Source: Anaeramoeba ignava (Eukaryota > Metamonada > Anaeramoebidae). From it: a DNA stretch of 64,000 nucleotides. The first letter of the stretch is position 1; every line of letters begins with the position of its first letter. The notes under the pieces are model-generated. The model saw nothing but the letters and a program-made list of their open reading frames with translations. It did no database searches and was not told the DNA's origin. The DNA lies in contig JAPDFW010000103.1 of NCBI GenBank assembly GCA_028826165.1, forward strand, positions 1 through 64,000, read 5' to 3'. Below, one piece after another: positions 27,854-40,134 of the stretch. The position numbers were made by a program, and so were the translations under genes.

Positions 27854-30148
27854 ATGGCAGATCTTTTATGTAAAATTCATGGAACAGAACAAGATAAAAT
27901 TAATTGTACTTTTTATCATAAAGTTGGTGTTTGTCGACATGGAGATACTTGTACTAAAAGGCATATTATTCCAAGTTATTCTAGAACTCTTTTTATTCCT
28001 GGAATGTATCAAAATCCTCGTGCTACTGTTGATATTAATAAAATTGATAGGAAACTGAAAAAGAACTTCAAGTATTATAATTAAAATTAAAATTAAAATT
28101 CATTTATAATTAAAATTAAAATTAAAATTAAAATTAAAATTAAAATTCAAAATTAAAATTAAAATTAAAATTAAAATTAAAATTAAAATTAAAATTAAAA
28201 TTAAAATTAAAATTAAAATTAAAATTAAAATTGATATTAAAATTAAAATTAAAATTAAAATTAAAATAAAAATTAAAATTAAAATTAAAATTAAAATTAA
28301 ATTTAAAATTAAAATTAAAATTAAAATTAAAATTCAAATTAAAATTAAAATCAAAATCATTTATAAAATCAAAATTAAAATTAAAATTAAAATTAAAATA
28401 TAAAATTAAAATTAAAATTAAAATTAAAATTAAAATTAAAATTAAAATTAAAATTAAAATTAAAATTAAAATTAAAATTAAAATCAAAAATTAAAATTAA
28501 AATTAAATTTAAAAATTAAAATTAAAATTAAAATTAATATTAAAATTAAAATTAAAATTTAAATTAAAATTTTGTTTCATTTTTAAAGGTATATTTAGAT
28601 GGATTTTATGTTGATATTTTTTTGGAATTATGTAAATATGGAGAAATTGAAGAAATGATGGTAACAGATAATTTAACTAGTCATCTTCTTGGACATGTTT
28701 TTGTTCGTTATTTTAGTGAAGAAGAAGCAGAAAATGCACTTATGAAATTAAAAGGAAGATATTATAATGGAGTTTTATTAAAACCTGAATATTCACCAGT
28801 TACAGATTTTAGAGATGCAAGATGCAGACAAAATGATACTGATGCTAATGGTTGTCAAAGAGGTGATTTTTGTAATTTTCTTCATATCAGAGGTAATTTA
28901 TTTTTTTTTAAAAAATAATTTTAACTTTAGTAACCTCATTTAAATAATTTTATTAACTTTAACTTTTAAAAATTTATTCAAAAACTTATTTAAATTTATC
29001 CAAATTGAACTTTAACATGAAACTTATTTAAATTTATCCAAATTGAACTTTAACATGAAACTTATTTCAAAATTTATTTATAAATTTATTTCAAAATTTA
29101 TTTATAAATTTATTTAAAAATTAATTTCAAAATTTATTTCAAAATTTATTTAAAAATTTATTTAAAAATTAATTTCAAAATTTATTTCAAAATTTATTTA
29201 AAAATTTATTTAAAAATTTAATTTCAAAATTTATTTCAAAATTTATTTAAAAATTTATTTAAATTGAACTTTAACATGAAACTTATTTAAAAATTTATTT
29301 AAAAACTTATTTAAAAATTTATTTAAAAATTTATTTAAAAATTAATTTATAAATTTATTTAAAAACTTATTTCGAAAATTTATTTTAAAAATTTATTTAA
29401 AAATTTAATTTATAAATTTATTTAAAAATTTATTTCGAAAATTTATTTAAAAATTTATTTATAAACTTATTTAAAAATTTATTTAAATTGAACTTTAACA
29501 TGAAACTTATTTCAAAAATTATTTATAAATTTATTTCAAAATTTATTTATAAATTTATTTAAAAATTAATTTCAAAATTTATTTCAAAATTTATTTAAAA
29601 ATTTATTTAAATTGAACTTTAACATGAAATTTATTTAAATTTATCCAAATTGAACTTTAACATGAAATTTATTTAAAAATTTATTTAAAAATTTATTTAT
29701 AAATTTATTTGAATTTATTTAAAAATTTATTTAAAAATTTATTTAAAAATTGATTTAAAAATTGATTTGAATTTATTTAAAAACTTATTTATAAATTTAT
29801 TTAAAAATTTATTTATAAATTTAAGATCCATCAAGAAATATTCTTCGTCAACTCTTCAAAAAACAACATAAAATTTATTCCCAAAAAGAAAAAGAAAAAG
29901 AAAGAGAAAGAGAAGAAGATTATCATCATAAAAGATCAAGAAGTGGTCGACATCATCATCATTCAAGACACTCACATTCTCATTCAAATTCTCGTCATTC
30001 TCATCATTCACATAATTCACATCATTCTCATCATCATCAAAGAGATTCACAAGAAAAAAGAGAACAAAAAGATAATACATTAAATGAAAATGAAAATGAA
30101 AATGAAAATGAAGAAAAAAAATCAAATGAAAATTCACAAAATAATTAA
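27854..30148 (+). CDS. U2AF1: U2AF small subunit (U2AF35), four exons with a 23-nt intron
   Basis: Exons 27854-28027, 28051-28071, 28589-28892 and 29826-30148 give 273 residues. U2AF35 recognises the AG at the 3' splice site. Zinc finger 1 is C18-x8-C27-x5-C33-x3-H37. The U2AF-homology RRM covers roughly residues 60-140 (FYVDIFLELCKYGEIEEM, GHVFVRYFSEEEAENAL). Zinc finger 2 is C144-x9-C154-x5-C160-x3-H164. The C-terminal tail is Ser/His/Arg-rich and then Glu/Asn-rich, in place of a classic RS domain. Reading straight through exon 1 gives a stop at 28082 and a phase that cannot join the RRM exon. Removing 28028-28050 gives ETEKELQVYLDGFYVDIF, which matches the family (Q and FYxDI aligned) and closes all phases. 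Confidence 0.88.
28028..28050 (+). other. proposed 23-nt intron in U2AF1
   Basis: The segment begins GTTGAT, contains ATTAAT and ends GATAG. Its removal changes the frame of the following 21 nt to ETEKELQ and makes the next intron phase 0, exactly as the RRM exon requires. Without it the only acceptor AG ahead of the RRM (28587-28588) cannot be joined in frame with the preceding donor. It is far shorter than the other introns here (56 bp or more). Confidence 0.7.
28072..28588. repeat. U2AF1 intron 2, hexamer (AAAATT)n
   Basis: A 517-bp intron starting GTATTA and ending TTAAAG, composed almost entirely of AAAATT units with a few C-containing variants and two ATTCATTTATAA islands. Confidence 0.8.
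28893..29825 (+). repeat. U2AF1 intron 3 with six copies of a 19-nt motif
   Basis: The 933-bp intron starts GTAATT and ends TTTAAG. Its filler is AAATTTATTTAAAAATTTATTT in varied forms. The more complex phrase ATTGAACTTTAACATGAAA recurs intact near 29004, 29042, 29263, 29487, 29611 and 29649 at irregular spacing. It is the least AT-simple sequence in the intron. Confidence 0.8.
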
Positions 30149-30330
30149 AAAAAATTTTTCTTTTTTAAAATAAAAAATTAAAAATTAAACAAAAAATTTG
30201 CAAACAATTTCATTTCCATCAAATTAAAAATTACCAAAAAGTTTACAGAATTAAATTAAAAATTCTTCTGTAAACTTCAAACTTAAAGAAAAAAATTATT
30301 TGAAAAAAATCATTTGAAAAAATGAATTGA

Positions 30331-33300
30331 TTAATTACAATATCTTGTTTTCATTTTCAAAATACTTTGAAGACGTTCAATCCAATTTGATTTAAACGAA
30401 CTCATCAAATTCAAAGATTTATTTCTTGAGAATCTAAAGAAATTTGCTGCATGATCACCATAAATACCAATCAAAGGAATCAAACGAACAAGAGCTTTAT
30501 CAGAAACAATCATTGGAAAAAGTAAAGGAGCAATTTTCGGGATGTCTTTCTTATAAAAAACTTCAACCCTATAATAATTAGTGCCAATCGGATAAATTGC
30601 AAGATAAACAAAATTCAATTCTGATTTTATGATATAAGGATCTGATAAAGTGCAATTTTTCAAGTTGAAGTTCTCAGTTGATTCATCAGTTTCAAAAAGA
30701 CTTGAAATTTTTGTTTCAGGAAAAGAAGAAATTGAGGAGAAAATATCAAGATTTTCAACAAAGGAACGGGAATCCGAGTCAAGATTGTAATCAAAAAAGA
30801 TTGCAGTTGCAGAATCGTTTCCAATATGTTTCTTATAGTCATCTGTATTGACAACTTTTTTATGCATCATAAGTGGAATGTGGAAAACAACATGTTCAAA
30901 AAGAGTTTTATAAATAAAGCAGAATTTGCCATCTGCATTTGAAGTACGATCAAGACCGCCTGAATAAGAATTGTAATTTTTCAAACGGATTAATGATCCC
31001 AATTGCGATAAAATTTGTTCAAAGCGTATTGAAGACGCACCTCCGTTTGAGAGGATTTCTTTCTCATTCCGTTGGTTTTGATTTGCATACAAAAGCCCCA
31101 TCTTGAATGTGTTTACGGGAGGGATCAGATCAAGTAGTCGTAGGGATGTCTGTATCTTGTCCCAATTCCCTTCACTTTTCAGTTTTGCAAATGACTTGCT
31201 TTTGTTCCTTTCATGCTGCACAAGATAACTTAATACAACATCTGGAGAAAACACTGTGTTTTGGATACGAGGATCTTTTTCATAAAGTTTTGTTAGATCC
31301 TCTTTGATATTGTTTGTCAATTTGGATGTTGTATTTCTTAATGACATCAAATCAATTTTTTTCTTTTCTTTTTGTTTCTTGCTTGTTTTCTTTGAGTTGC
31401 TTTGTTCCTGTTCTTTGAGTAACATTTCTGTCTCGCTGATTTGTTTCGGGATAATTTGTTGCGCTTGATCTTGTGGATCTTTATTCGCTTTTTCAAGATC
31501 GTCTGTTGATTTTGCGCGCTGGAAATTTTTTAAGGATTTTTGATCCACATTTTCAAGTAATTTTTGTTCGTCTGTTGTCAAGAATACTGTCCCTGATAAA
31601 GAGAGTGGATTCAAGTCCTTGAAACTAATGAGTTTTTTCGTGATTGGTTTCTTCTTTTTTCCCGATGTTGTTTTCGAAACTTCTCTTTTGATTTCTGAGA
31701 TTTCTTGAGAAGATGTTTCTTTCTTCTTGGATTTTTCCTCATTATCAGAAATATATTGAAGATTTTTAATCGGGGTTTCTTGTTTGGGAATTTCGTTGTT
31801 ATGTTGCATTACTAAATTATCTGGGAATGAATCTGAAGGAAAAATAAGTTGCATATCTTGTTCTTGATTTGTATTTAAATTTGTTTCCAATCCAAAATTA
31901 TCGATATTTTGCTGATCAAAATCATTACTAGAAAAATTTTGCCAATTTGAGGTAATATCGTTATTTTCTTCATATTCCGTTTCATCATCCAAAAAATCCT
32001 GATCGAGTTCTTCTTTTTTCAGAAGATCAACCTCGTCGAAATTAGATAAAATTATTGTGTTTCGTGTAACAGAAATGTTTATATTGTAAATTCCTGATTC
32101 GTTTGATGCCTTTTCTGCTTCTTCTTTGGATGTGAAATATAATGGGCTTGTTTCATCAAAGTTTTTACTGAGATAAGATGGAAGAGGATTCACAAACACT
32201 GATAATCGTTGGTCTTCATTGTTTTGGATGTTTTCTTGATTCAGTGGATTTTCTTTGATATTTGGATCTGGAGCTGAATTGATTTCTTGACTATTTATTG
32301 AATTCTGGAATTCTTGATTACTTTTCGATTCATCCTCTTGACTGTCTTTATTGTCATCAAATTCCATCACTGGTTGATGTTTTTTTGGGGAATGTGTAAT
32401 TAGAGGAGAAGAAAAATCAGTTAATTCTTCATTTTCTTTTTTGGATTTATGTTTCAAATCAATAAAAGAACGATTTAAATACCAATTTTTCCAATCGTGA
32501 TCATCATCATCATCATCTGAATTTGTTTCTTTGATTTTTGATTTGAGTTTGTTTTCTTTTTCATTTTCTTCAGTTGAGTTTTTGTAATCAGTGCGTTTGA
32601 TGAAATTATTCCAGTATTGAGTTGCAATTGATGTTCTAAATGTTTCATCATCAATTTCATCACCAGTTTCTTTAGATGGAGTGTTTAATAGAGAGACTTT
32701 TTGGTTTTTATTTTGATTTTGATTTTGATTTTGATTTTTATGATTTTGATTTTTATGATTTTGATTTTTATGATTTTGATTTTGATTTTGATTTTCGTTT
32801 TGATTTTGATTTTGATTTTGATTTTGATTTTCGTTTTGATTTTCATTTTTATGTATTTGTTCTTGTTGCGATAAATGATCCAAAATTTTGTTTTCATTTA
32901 ATGCAATTATTGGTGAAGTTGATATCGTCGTTTTGATTGTTTTTGAGATCCATTCTTGATCATCTGGGTTTATCAAAATGTCTCTCATTGCATTATGATT
33001 TGTTTTATTATTTTTTGCATTTGGTTCAATATATTCAAGGAAAAATGGATATTTGTATTTATGATTCTGAGATGTGAAAAATAAATGAGGATCTGAAGAG
33101 TGTTTTGATCTTAAATCATCTGAAAAAAGTTTATTTTTTATCAATGGAAGATTTGCTGTTCTTTTTGAAATTGTTGAAAATGCATGATATATTTTTTGTT
33201 TTTCTGAATCTTGATTGGGAAGATTTAATGAATGGAGATTTGCAACTGATATTGAATTGCATCTATATCTGAATTTTATTAAATTATCTGTCAAGTTTTT

Positions 33301-36300
33301 TTTTTCTTCTTCTTTTTTTTCTAATTCTGATTCTGATTCTGATGGAGTTAATGAATTTGTTTCCGAGGTTATTTCTTTTTCATCTTCATTGAAAGAAAAT
33401 TGGAAACTCGAGTTACTACTAATAATTTCAGAGTTTTGAAGATGTTCAGAATAATCATCAAAATAATTATCAAATTGTCGAAAAGATAAATTTTTTTGAT
33501 TTTTAATTTGATTTTGAATTTGAATTTGATTTTCATTTTCGAATTGATTTTCAAATTGATTTTCATTTTCGAATTCATTTTCGAATTGATTTTCATTTTC
33601 GAATTGATTTTCAAATTGATTTTCGAATTGAATTTCAATTTGATTTTGATTTTGAATTTGATTTTTAAATTGATTTTCGAATTGATTTTGATTTTGAATT
33701 TGATTTTTAATTTGATTTTGGTTTTGATTTTCGAATTGATTTTGATTTTGATTTTGAATTTGAATTTGATTTTGATTTTGATTTTGATTTTGATTTTGAT
33801 TTTGATTTTGATTTTGATTTTGATTTTGATTTTGATTTTGAATTTGAATTTGATTTTGAATTTGATTTTGATTTTGATTTTGATTTTGATTTTGATTTTG
33901 ATTTTGATTTTGATTTTGATTTTGATTTTGATTTTGATTTTGATTTTGATTTTGATTTTGAATTTGATTTTGATTTTGATTTTGATTTTGATTTTGATTT
34001 TGATTTTGATTTTGAATTTGAATTTGAATTTGATTTTGATTTTGATTTTGATTTTCGAATTGATTTTGATTTTGATTTTGATTTTGATTTTGATTTTGAT
34101 TTTGATTTTGATTTTGATTTTGATTTTGATTTTGAATTTGATTTTGATTTTGATTTTGATTTTGATTTTGATTTTGATTTTGATTTTGATTTTGATTTTG
34201 GTTTTGATTTTGGTTTTGATTTTGATTTTTAATTTGATTTTGATTTTGATTTTGATTTTGATTTTGAATTTGATTTTCAATTTGATTTTGAATTTGATTT
34301 TCATTTTGATTTTGAATTTGATTTTCAATTTGATTTTCAATTTGATTTATATTTTGATTTTCATTTTCAATTTGATTTTGATTTTGATTTTCAATTTCAA
34401 TTTGATTTTCATTTTCATTTTCATTTTCATTTTCAAATTGAATTTGATTTTCATTTTGAAACTCGGGAAATGATAAAGGTAAAAAAGGATTAACAGGAGT
34501 AAACAAATTATCAAACTTGACAAAAAAATGAGTTTTTCCATTTGGTTGACGACGAGATATTTGACACCAACCCAAAACACCAGTCTTTATAGAAATAAGA
34601 GTATGCCCTGAAATATATAAAGCATATTGAGTAGATTTGTTATTAAAATAAAGACTTTCTGGAAGTCCATCATCATTATGAGTTTGAATAGGAGCTGGAC
34701 ATATATTCCCATAAATATTACTCGTCATAAAATTTTCCATTACTTTTTTCAACAAAAACAAATCACTATTTTCTTGGAAATGTATTTTCGAAGTCTTTTC
34801 CAGAAAATATTTATACATTTCACTTCGTGTTGAAACATCACAAAAATAATAAATTTTGGAAAATATAGTGTATCCATGAAGAATTAAAAACGGTGAAAGT
34901 GCGATATTTTTTATGTCTTGTGATTCTTTCTTTTTGTTGATTAAAGAAAGATCGAAAATAATTGAATTCAAAATTTTGCCAATTTGAAGAAGTGCATTTT
35001 TATCGTTTTTAAGTTGTGATTGTGTTTCTGAAATTGTAAAAGTCTCCAAAAAAAACAGAATTGAAGAGAGATAGAGATGCGCAGAGTTTTGATTTGTTGA
35101 ATTTGACTCTAAATTGTTTTCACAATTTTTGTAAAATGCGCGTTTGCAATCAAAAATTGAATCAATTAATTCCAGTAAATAATCGTGAAGATAGGTGATT
35201 GTTGCCTTCAAATAAGGATAATGAAGATTAAGAGTATCATTTCCAAGCTCCAAATTAGCAATTGAAAGGGTATTCAAACAAAGATTTTCAATCTGGTATT
35301 TTAAGTTTCTGTTTTGAATTTTCAAATTTGCAAGAAATTTTTGATTTTGATCATCTCCTCCAACATTTTCTGCTTTTTGTTGGTTAGGAGATTGCTTATT
35401 GTTATTGTTACTGTTATTTTTATTGTTATTAGTATTAATTGGTTCATATCCAAAAATGAGTGAATCAAGAACATTTTTTCCATTTTTTTTATAGAACAAA
35501 AAAAGGTTAAATCCTTCACAAAGTTGTTTTATCATTTCTGAAATTGTCTTTTCATCCAGTCTTTCATGATATCCAACCAAAATTGATAAAACACGAAATG
35601 CGTTAATTAAAACACGAAGAAATTGGTTAATTTTGCTATGAAAACTGGAACCTAAATCAGGATTTTTTTCGTCCAGAACAGATGATAATTTTTTCCTTAA
35701 TAAATTAAAGTATTTCGAAACACCGTTTGAAAATACTTTTGCAATAATATGAAGATCCACTTCCTCCAATATATACTTGTTTGCAAGCATTTTATACAAT
35801 CCTCTTGCTATTCCAATTAAAATTTCCTTGCTTGGTTCTTTTTCTAGTTGAATTAAAATATCTCTTAATAACAAACTTATTGAAATGTATTCTTTTGTTG
35901 GGAAAATATGGCTCTTTTTTTGTGATGATTGTTGGGATGGTTTTTTTGATGTTAAAGAGCTTCTGCTTCCATTTTCAAAAACAACTTCATATCGTTCATT
36001 TGAACGTAAGTTTAAAAACATGTTAAGAACTTCTTTTCTAATTGCTGCATGTGGTGACTTTATATATTTTTTAAGTATTTCAAACAAGAATTTTGCTTGT
36101 TTTTTGTGGTGTGAATGCAAAGAGGTTATAAATATTGAAATTAAATTTTTTGTAGCTTGAAGTTTGATTTCTATTCTCTTGTTAATTATTTTGGATTCTT
36201 TTTTATTTTTGAATTATTATTAAAAAGAAAAATAATTTTTTAATTTTTTTGAAAAATTTCTTTACTTTCATCTTCTTGAATTTTATGTGAAATTGTTGAA

Positions 36301-39300
36301 AATTGAGGTTCTTCAATATTTTCTTTCAAATTTTCATCAATATTGCTATTATTATTATTATTGTTATTGTTATTCCCCTTTTTATTTTCTTTTTATAATA
36401 AAAATTAGTTGAAATTAATGAATAAATTTTTTTTTTCGTTTAATTTAAGATATTTGTCTTTTTACGATCCAAATCTTCGTCTGTTAAAGAAGTAGTAATT
36501 TTTTGTACTCTGTTTATCATCGAAATTAAAATACGGAAGCATTTAACAGATAAATGTTTTCGAATAAAACGAGTAAGGATATTGAGAATACTTTCACAAT
36601 CAATCCACCATTGGTTACGAATTGATTGGAATAATAATTGGTCAAGAATGTTAAGGGATTTTTCAAACATATCAAAACGATAAGAGAATGTTAAGAAATG
36701 AGGGAGTTTTTTCAGAAAATGCTGTCTTGTTTCTTGAACTGAACTTTCAACAAATAATGGGGTTAAATATTTCAAAAACCGTTCTGAATTTGGTTTTGAA
36801 GGATGAATTTGTTCAAAATAATAATCTATAATGTGATTGAATATTTCATTTGATATTGAATGTCTTCCTATGTATAAAATTTTAAATAATTCATTTCTTG
36901 GACCTCGATATTTATCTTCTAAATAAATGATTTCAATTTCATGAAGGATTTGTATGAGAATTGAGCTCATGTTTGTTCTTTTCATATTTTGTTTGTGATA
37001 TGAAGTTAGAAGTTGTAAGATGATATCTAAAAGAAGATCCCAATTAATACAAACTTCGTCGCGATATCTAAATTTATAAATGAATTTCAAATATTTTAAA
37101 ATGAATTTATAAATGAATTTTAATTTATAAATGAATTCTAATTTATAAATGAATTTTGATTTATAAATGAATTATAATTTATAAATGAATTTTAATTATA
37201 TAAATGAATTATAATTTATAAATGAATTATAATTTATAAATGAATTATAATTTATAAATGAATTTTGATTTATAAATGAATTTTGATTTTAATTTTGATT
37301 TATAATTGAATTTTGATTTATAAATGAATTTTAATTTATAAATGAATTATGATTTTGATTTATAAATGAATTTTGATTTATAAATGAATTTTGATTTATA
37401 AATGAATTATAATTTTGATTTATAAATGAATTTTGATTTATAAATGAATTATAATTTTGATTTATAAATGAATTTTGATTTATAAATGAATTTTAATTTT
37501 GATTTATAAATGAATTATAATTTTGATTTATAAATGAATTTTAATTTATAAATGAATTTTGATTTATAAATGAATTTTGATTTATAAATGAATTTTGATT
37601 TATAAATGAATTATAATTTATAAATGAATTTTAATTTATAAATGAATTTTGATTTATAAATGAATTTTGATTTATAAATGAATTTTGATTTATAAATGAA
37701 TTTTGATTTATAAATGAATTTCAAATATTTTAAAATGAATTTTGATTTATAAATGAATTATAATTTATAAATGAATTTTAATTTATAAATGAATTATAAT
37801 TTATAAATGAATTATAATTTATAAATGAATTTTGATTTATAAATGAATTTTGATTTATAAATGAATTATAATTTATAAATGAATTTTGATTTATAAATGA
37901 ATTTTGATTATAATTTATAAATGAATTTTAATTTATAAATGAATTATAATTTATAAATGAATTTTAATTTATAAATGAATTTTGATTTATAAATGAATTT
38001 TAATTTTTAAATGAATTTTAATTTATAATTGAATTTTGATTTATAAATGAATTTTGATTTATAAATGAATTATGATTTATAAATGAATTTTGATTTTGAT
38101 TTATAAATGAATTTTGATTCGAATTTACAATTTCAGTAAACTTAATAAAGCTAAAGAGATTTCATAATCAACAATTTCCAAATGAGAAGAAAGAACTAAT
38201 TTAAAAGAACGTAAAATAGTTGCAGAAAAATGTAAACTATTTTCAATAATCTTATTAGCTCCCCAAACAGACATACTCAAGAAAAAAACAGCACCTCTGA
38301 GTAAGAAAGCCTTTCCCTTTGTTTTAGGATCAGTAAGAATATTTGAAAGAACAAGAATTCCTTGACTGGAATAATTATTTTTCAAGATGAATTTAACTGT
38401 ATTCCAAGCTTTCTCTCGGAAAGTTGAGATGTTTACTGCTTTACAGAGAACAGCAAGCATAGGTCGAAGTGAAGATCCTGGAATTAGAAAATTCGCTACA
38501 ACCGTTCCATAGAATGAAATACATTCTTCTGTTATTGGTGCACTAAATTTGTTTAATGTCAATATTGATATAGTTCGAATGAAAGTTTCCAAATTTTTAT
38601 AAGAAATATATTTGCTATTCAATGAAAATATTTTGTTAATAAAAGACACCACTTTTTCAATTTCTGTTGAATTTTGAAGGAAAAATAGAAGTAATGTATC
38701 TAATCCATTCTTTATTTTTTTGAATAAATTTTTTTAATTATAAATTTTTGAATTATAATTTTTTGAATTATAAATTTTTTGAATTATAATTTTTTGAATA
38801 AATTTTTGAATAATAATTTTTTGAATTATAATTTTTTGAATTATAATTTTTTTAAATAAATTTTTTGAATTATAAATTTTTGAATTATAATTTTTTGAAT
38901 TATAATTTTTTTAAATAAATTTTTTTAATTATAAATTTTTGAATTATAATTTTTTGAATTATAATTTTTTGAATTATAATTTTTTGAATAAATTTTTGAA
39001 TAATAATTTTTTGAATTATAATTTTTTGAATAAATTTTTGAATTATAAATTTTTTGAATAAATTTTTTGAATTATAATTTTTTGAATTATAATTTTTTGA
39101 ATTATAATTTTTGAATTATAAATTTTTGAATTATAAATTTTTTTTAATTATAATTTTTTGAATAATTTTTTTGAATTATAATTTTTTTGAATAATTTTTT
39201 TGAATTATAATTTTTTTGAATTATAATTTTTTTGAATTATATTTTTTTGAATTATATTTTTTTGAATAAATTTTTTTGAATAAATTTTTTTGAATAAATT

Positions 39301-39970
39301 TTTGAATTATAAATTTTTTGAATAAATTTTTTTGAATAAATTTTTTGAATAAATTTTTGAATTATAAATTTTTGAATTTTTTGATTACTTGATAAATTTC
39401 TTGTATTTCTTTTCCATTATCTGTAAGAACTTCAAGAACTTGAAGCCTATTTGGAATATCAGATTCTTGATTTTTAATTTTCTCAAAAATTACTTTTTTA
39501 AATTAAATTAAATTTTAAATTAAATTTTTTTTAAGTTAAATTTTAAATTAAAATTTTTTTACATAATTTATTAACTCCTAAAATTGATCGATTATTAATA
39601 ATTATTTCACAAAGAATTTCATAAAGTTTTTTTTTTAAATTTGTATCACAATCTTTTGTAAGCATTGAAGAGAAAATTTCCAAAAAATCAGAAATATTCA
39701 TCACTCTTTAAAAATATAGAAATAATTAAAACAAAATTTTTTTAAATGAATAAATTTTTTTCGAAATTTTTTTCTTTTTTCTTTTTTCTTTTTTTTAATT
39801 TTAATAAAATAAAAATTTTACGGATAAATTGAAATTAATTTTGATAAATTTTCAAGAATTGTTATTTTTGTATTTAAAGGTGTATTTGGAAGAAGTAATT
39901 GTGATAATTTTTTAAAATCAATTATTTCTTCTCGAAGAATTTGTGAAGCAAAATTATTTAGATTTGTCAT
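30331..39970 (-). CDS. TSC2: TSC2/tuberin-like Rap/Rheb GAP, seven exons
   Basis: Exons 39970-39822, 39705-39563, 39492-39389, 38709-38129, 37067-36466, 36388-36266 and 36197-30331 give 2522 residues with all phases closed. The N-terminal about 1100 residues are helical and resemble the tuberin ARM region ([23 protein letters not shown], then the exon with [14 protein letters not shown]). A poly-Asn patch lies at about residue 575. Residues about 1145-1470 are almost pure Gln-Asn with Glu and Ile. A long Ser/Glu/Lys-rich linker follows. The C-terminus is a Rap_GAP domain ([28 protein letters not shown] near residue 2357). The Asn of GND is the family's catalytic thumb residue. TSC2 turns off Rheb and thereby TORC1; its usual partner TSC1 is not in this window. 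Substrate Rheb is inferred from the architecture; RalGAP alpha is the alternative. Confidence 0.85.
33490..34470 (-). repeat. CAAAAT hexamer repeat coding Gln-Asn in TSC2
   Basis: About 980 bp of nearly uninterrupted CAAAAT (minus strand), with ATTCAA, GAAAAT and AAAAAT variants at both ends. It encodes about 325 residues of Gln/Asn with Ile, Glu, Phe and Lys punctuating. All three minus frames stay open across much of it, which produces long spurious Lys-Ile frames. Confidence 0.9.
37068..38128. repeat. 1061-bp TSC2 intron, 18-bp minisatellite
   Basis: On the plus strand the intron is a long run of the 18-mer GAATTTTGATTTATAAAT and its variant GAATTATAATTTATAAAT, occasionally extended to 24 bp by an extra TTTTGA. 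Splice sites GTAAAT and TTTAG give a phase-2 join. Confidence 0.85.
38710..39388. repeat. 679-bp TSC2 intron of TTGAATTATAATTTTT repeats
   Basis: The plus strand shows repeated TTGAATTATAATTTTT and TTGAATAAATTTTT units of about 13 to 17 bp. Splice sites GTAATC and ATAAAG (minus strand) keep phase 0. Confidence 0.8.
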
Positions 39971-40134
39971 CTTTATTAATTTTATTTTTCTTTTAAAATT
40001 AAATCAATAAAAAAAAAATGAAGAAAAAAATGAAAAAAAAAAGAGAAAAAAAAATAAATTAAAAAAAAAGGGGGAATTCTTCTTCTTTTGTTTTTAATTT
40101 TTTTTGTTTTTAATTCTAGATTAAAAATATAAAT
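39971..40134. promoter_or_regulatory. upstream region of TSC2
   Basis: Contains purine-rich A/G runs on the plus strand (40011-40072), so T/C-rich on the TSC2 strand, and lies between the TSC2 start and the satellite. A promoter role is inferred from position only. Confidence 0.3.

Noticed and set aside
28028-28084. U2AF1 exon 1 reading through to the TAA at 28082
   Set aside because: It would end before the RRM, and its donor at 28072 is out of phase with the only usable acceptor. The encoded residues also fit the family less well than the version with the 23-nt intron removed.
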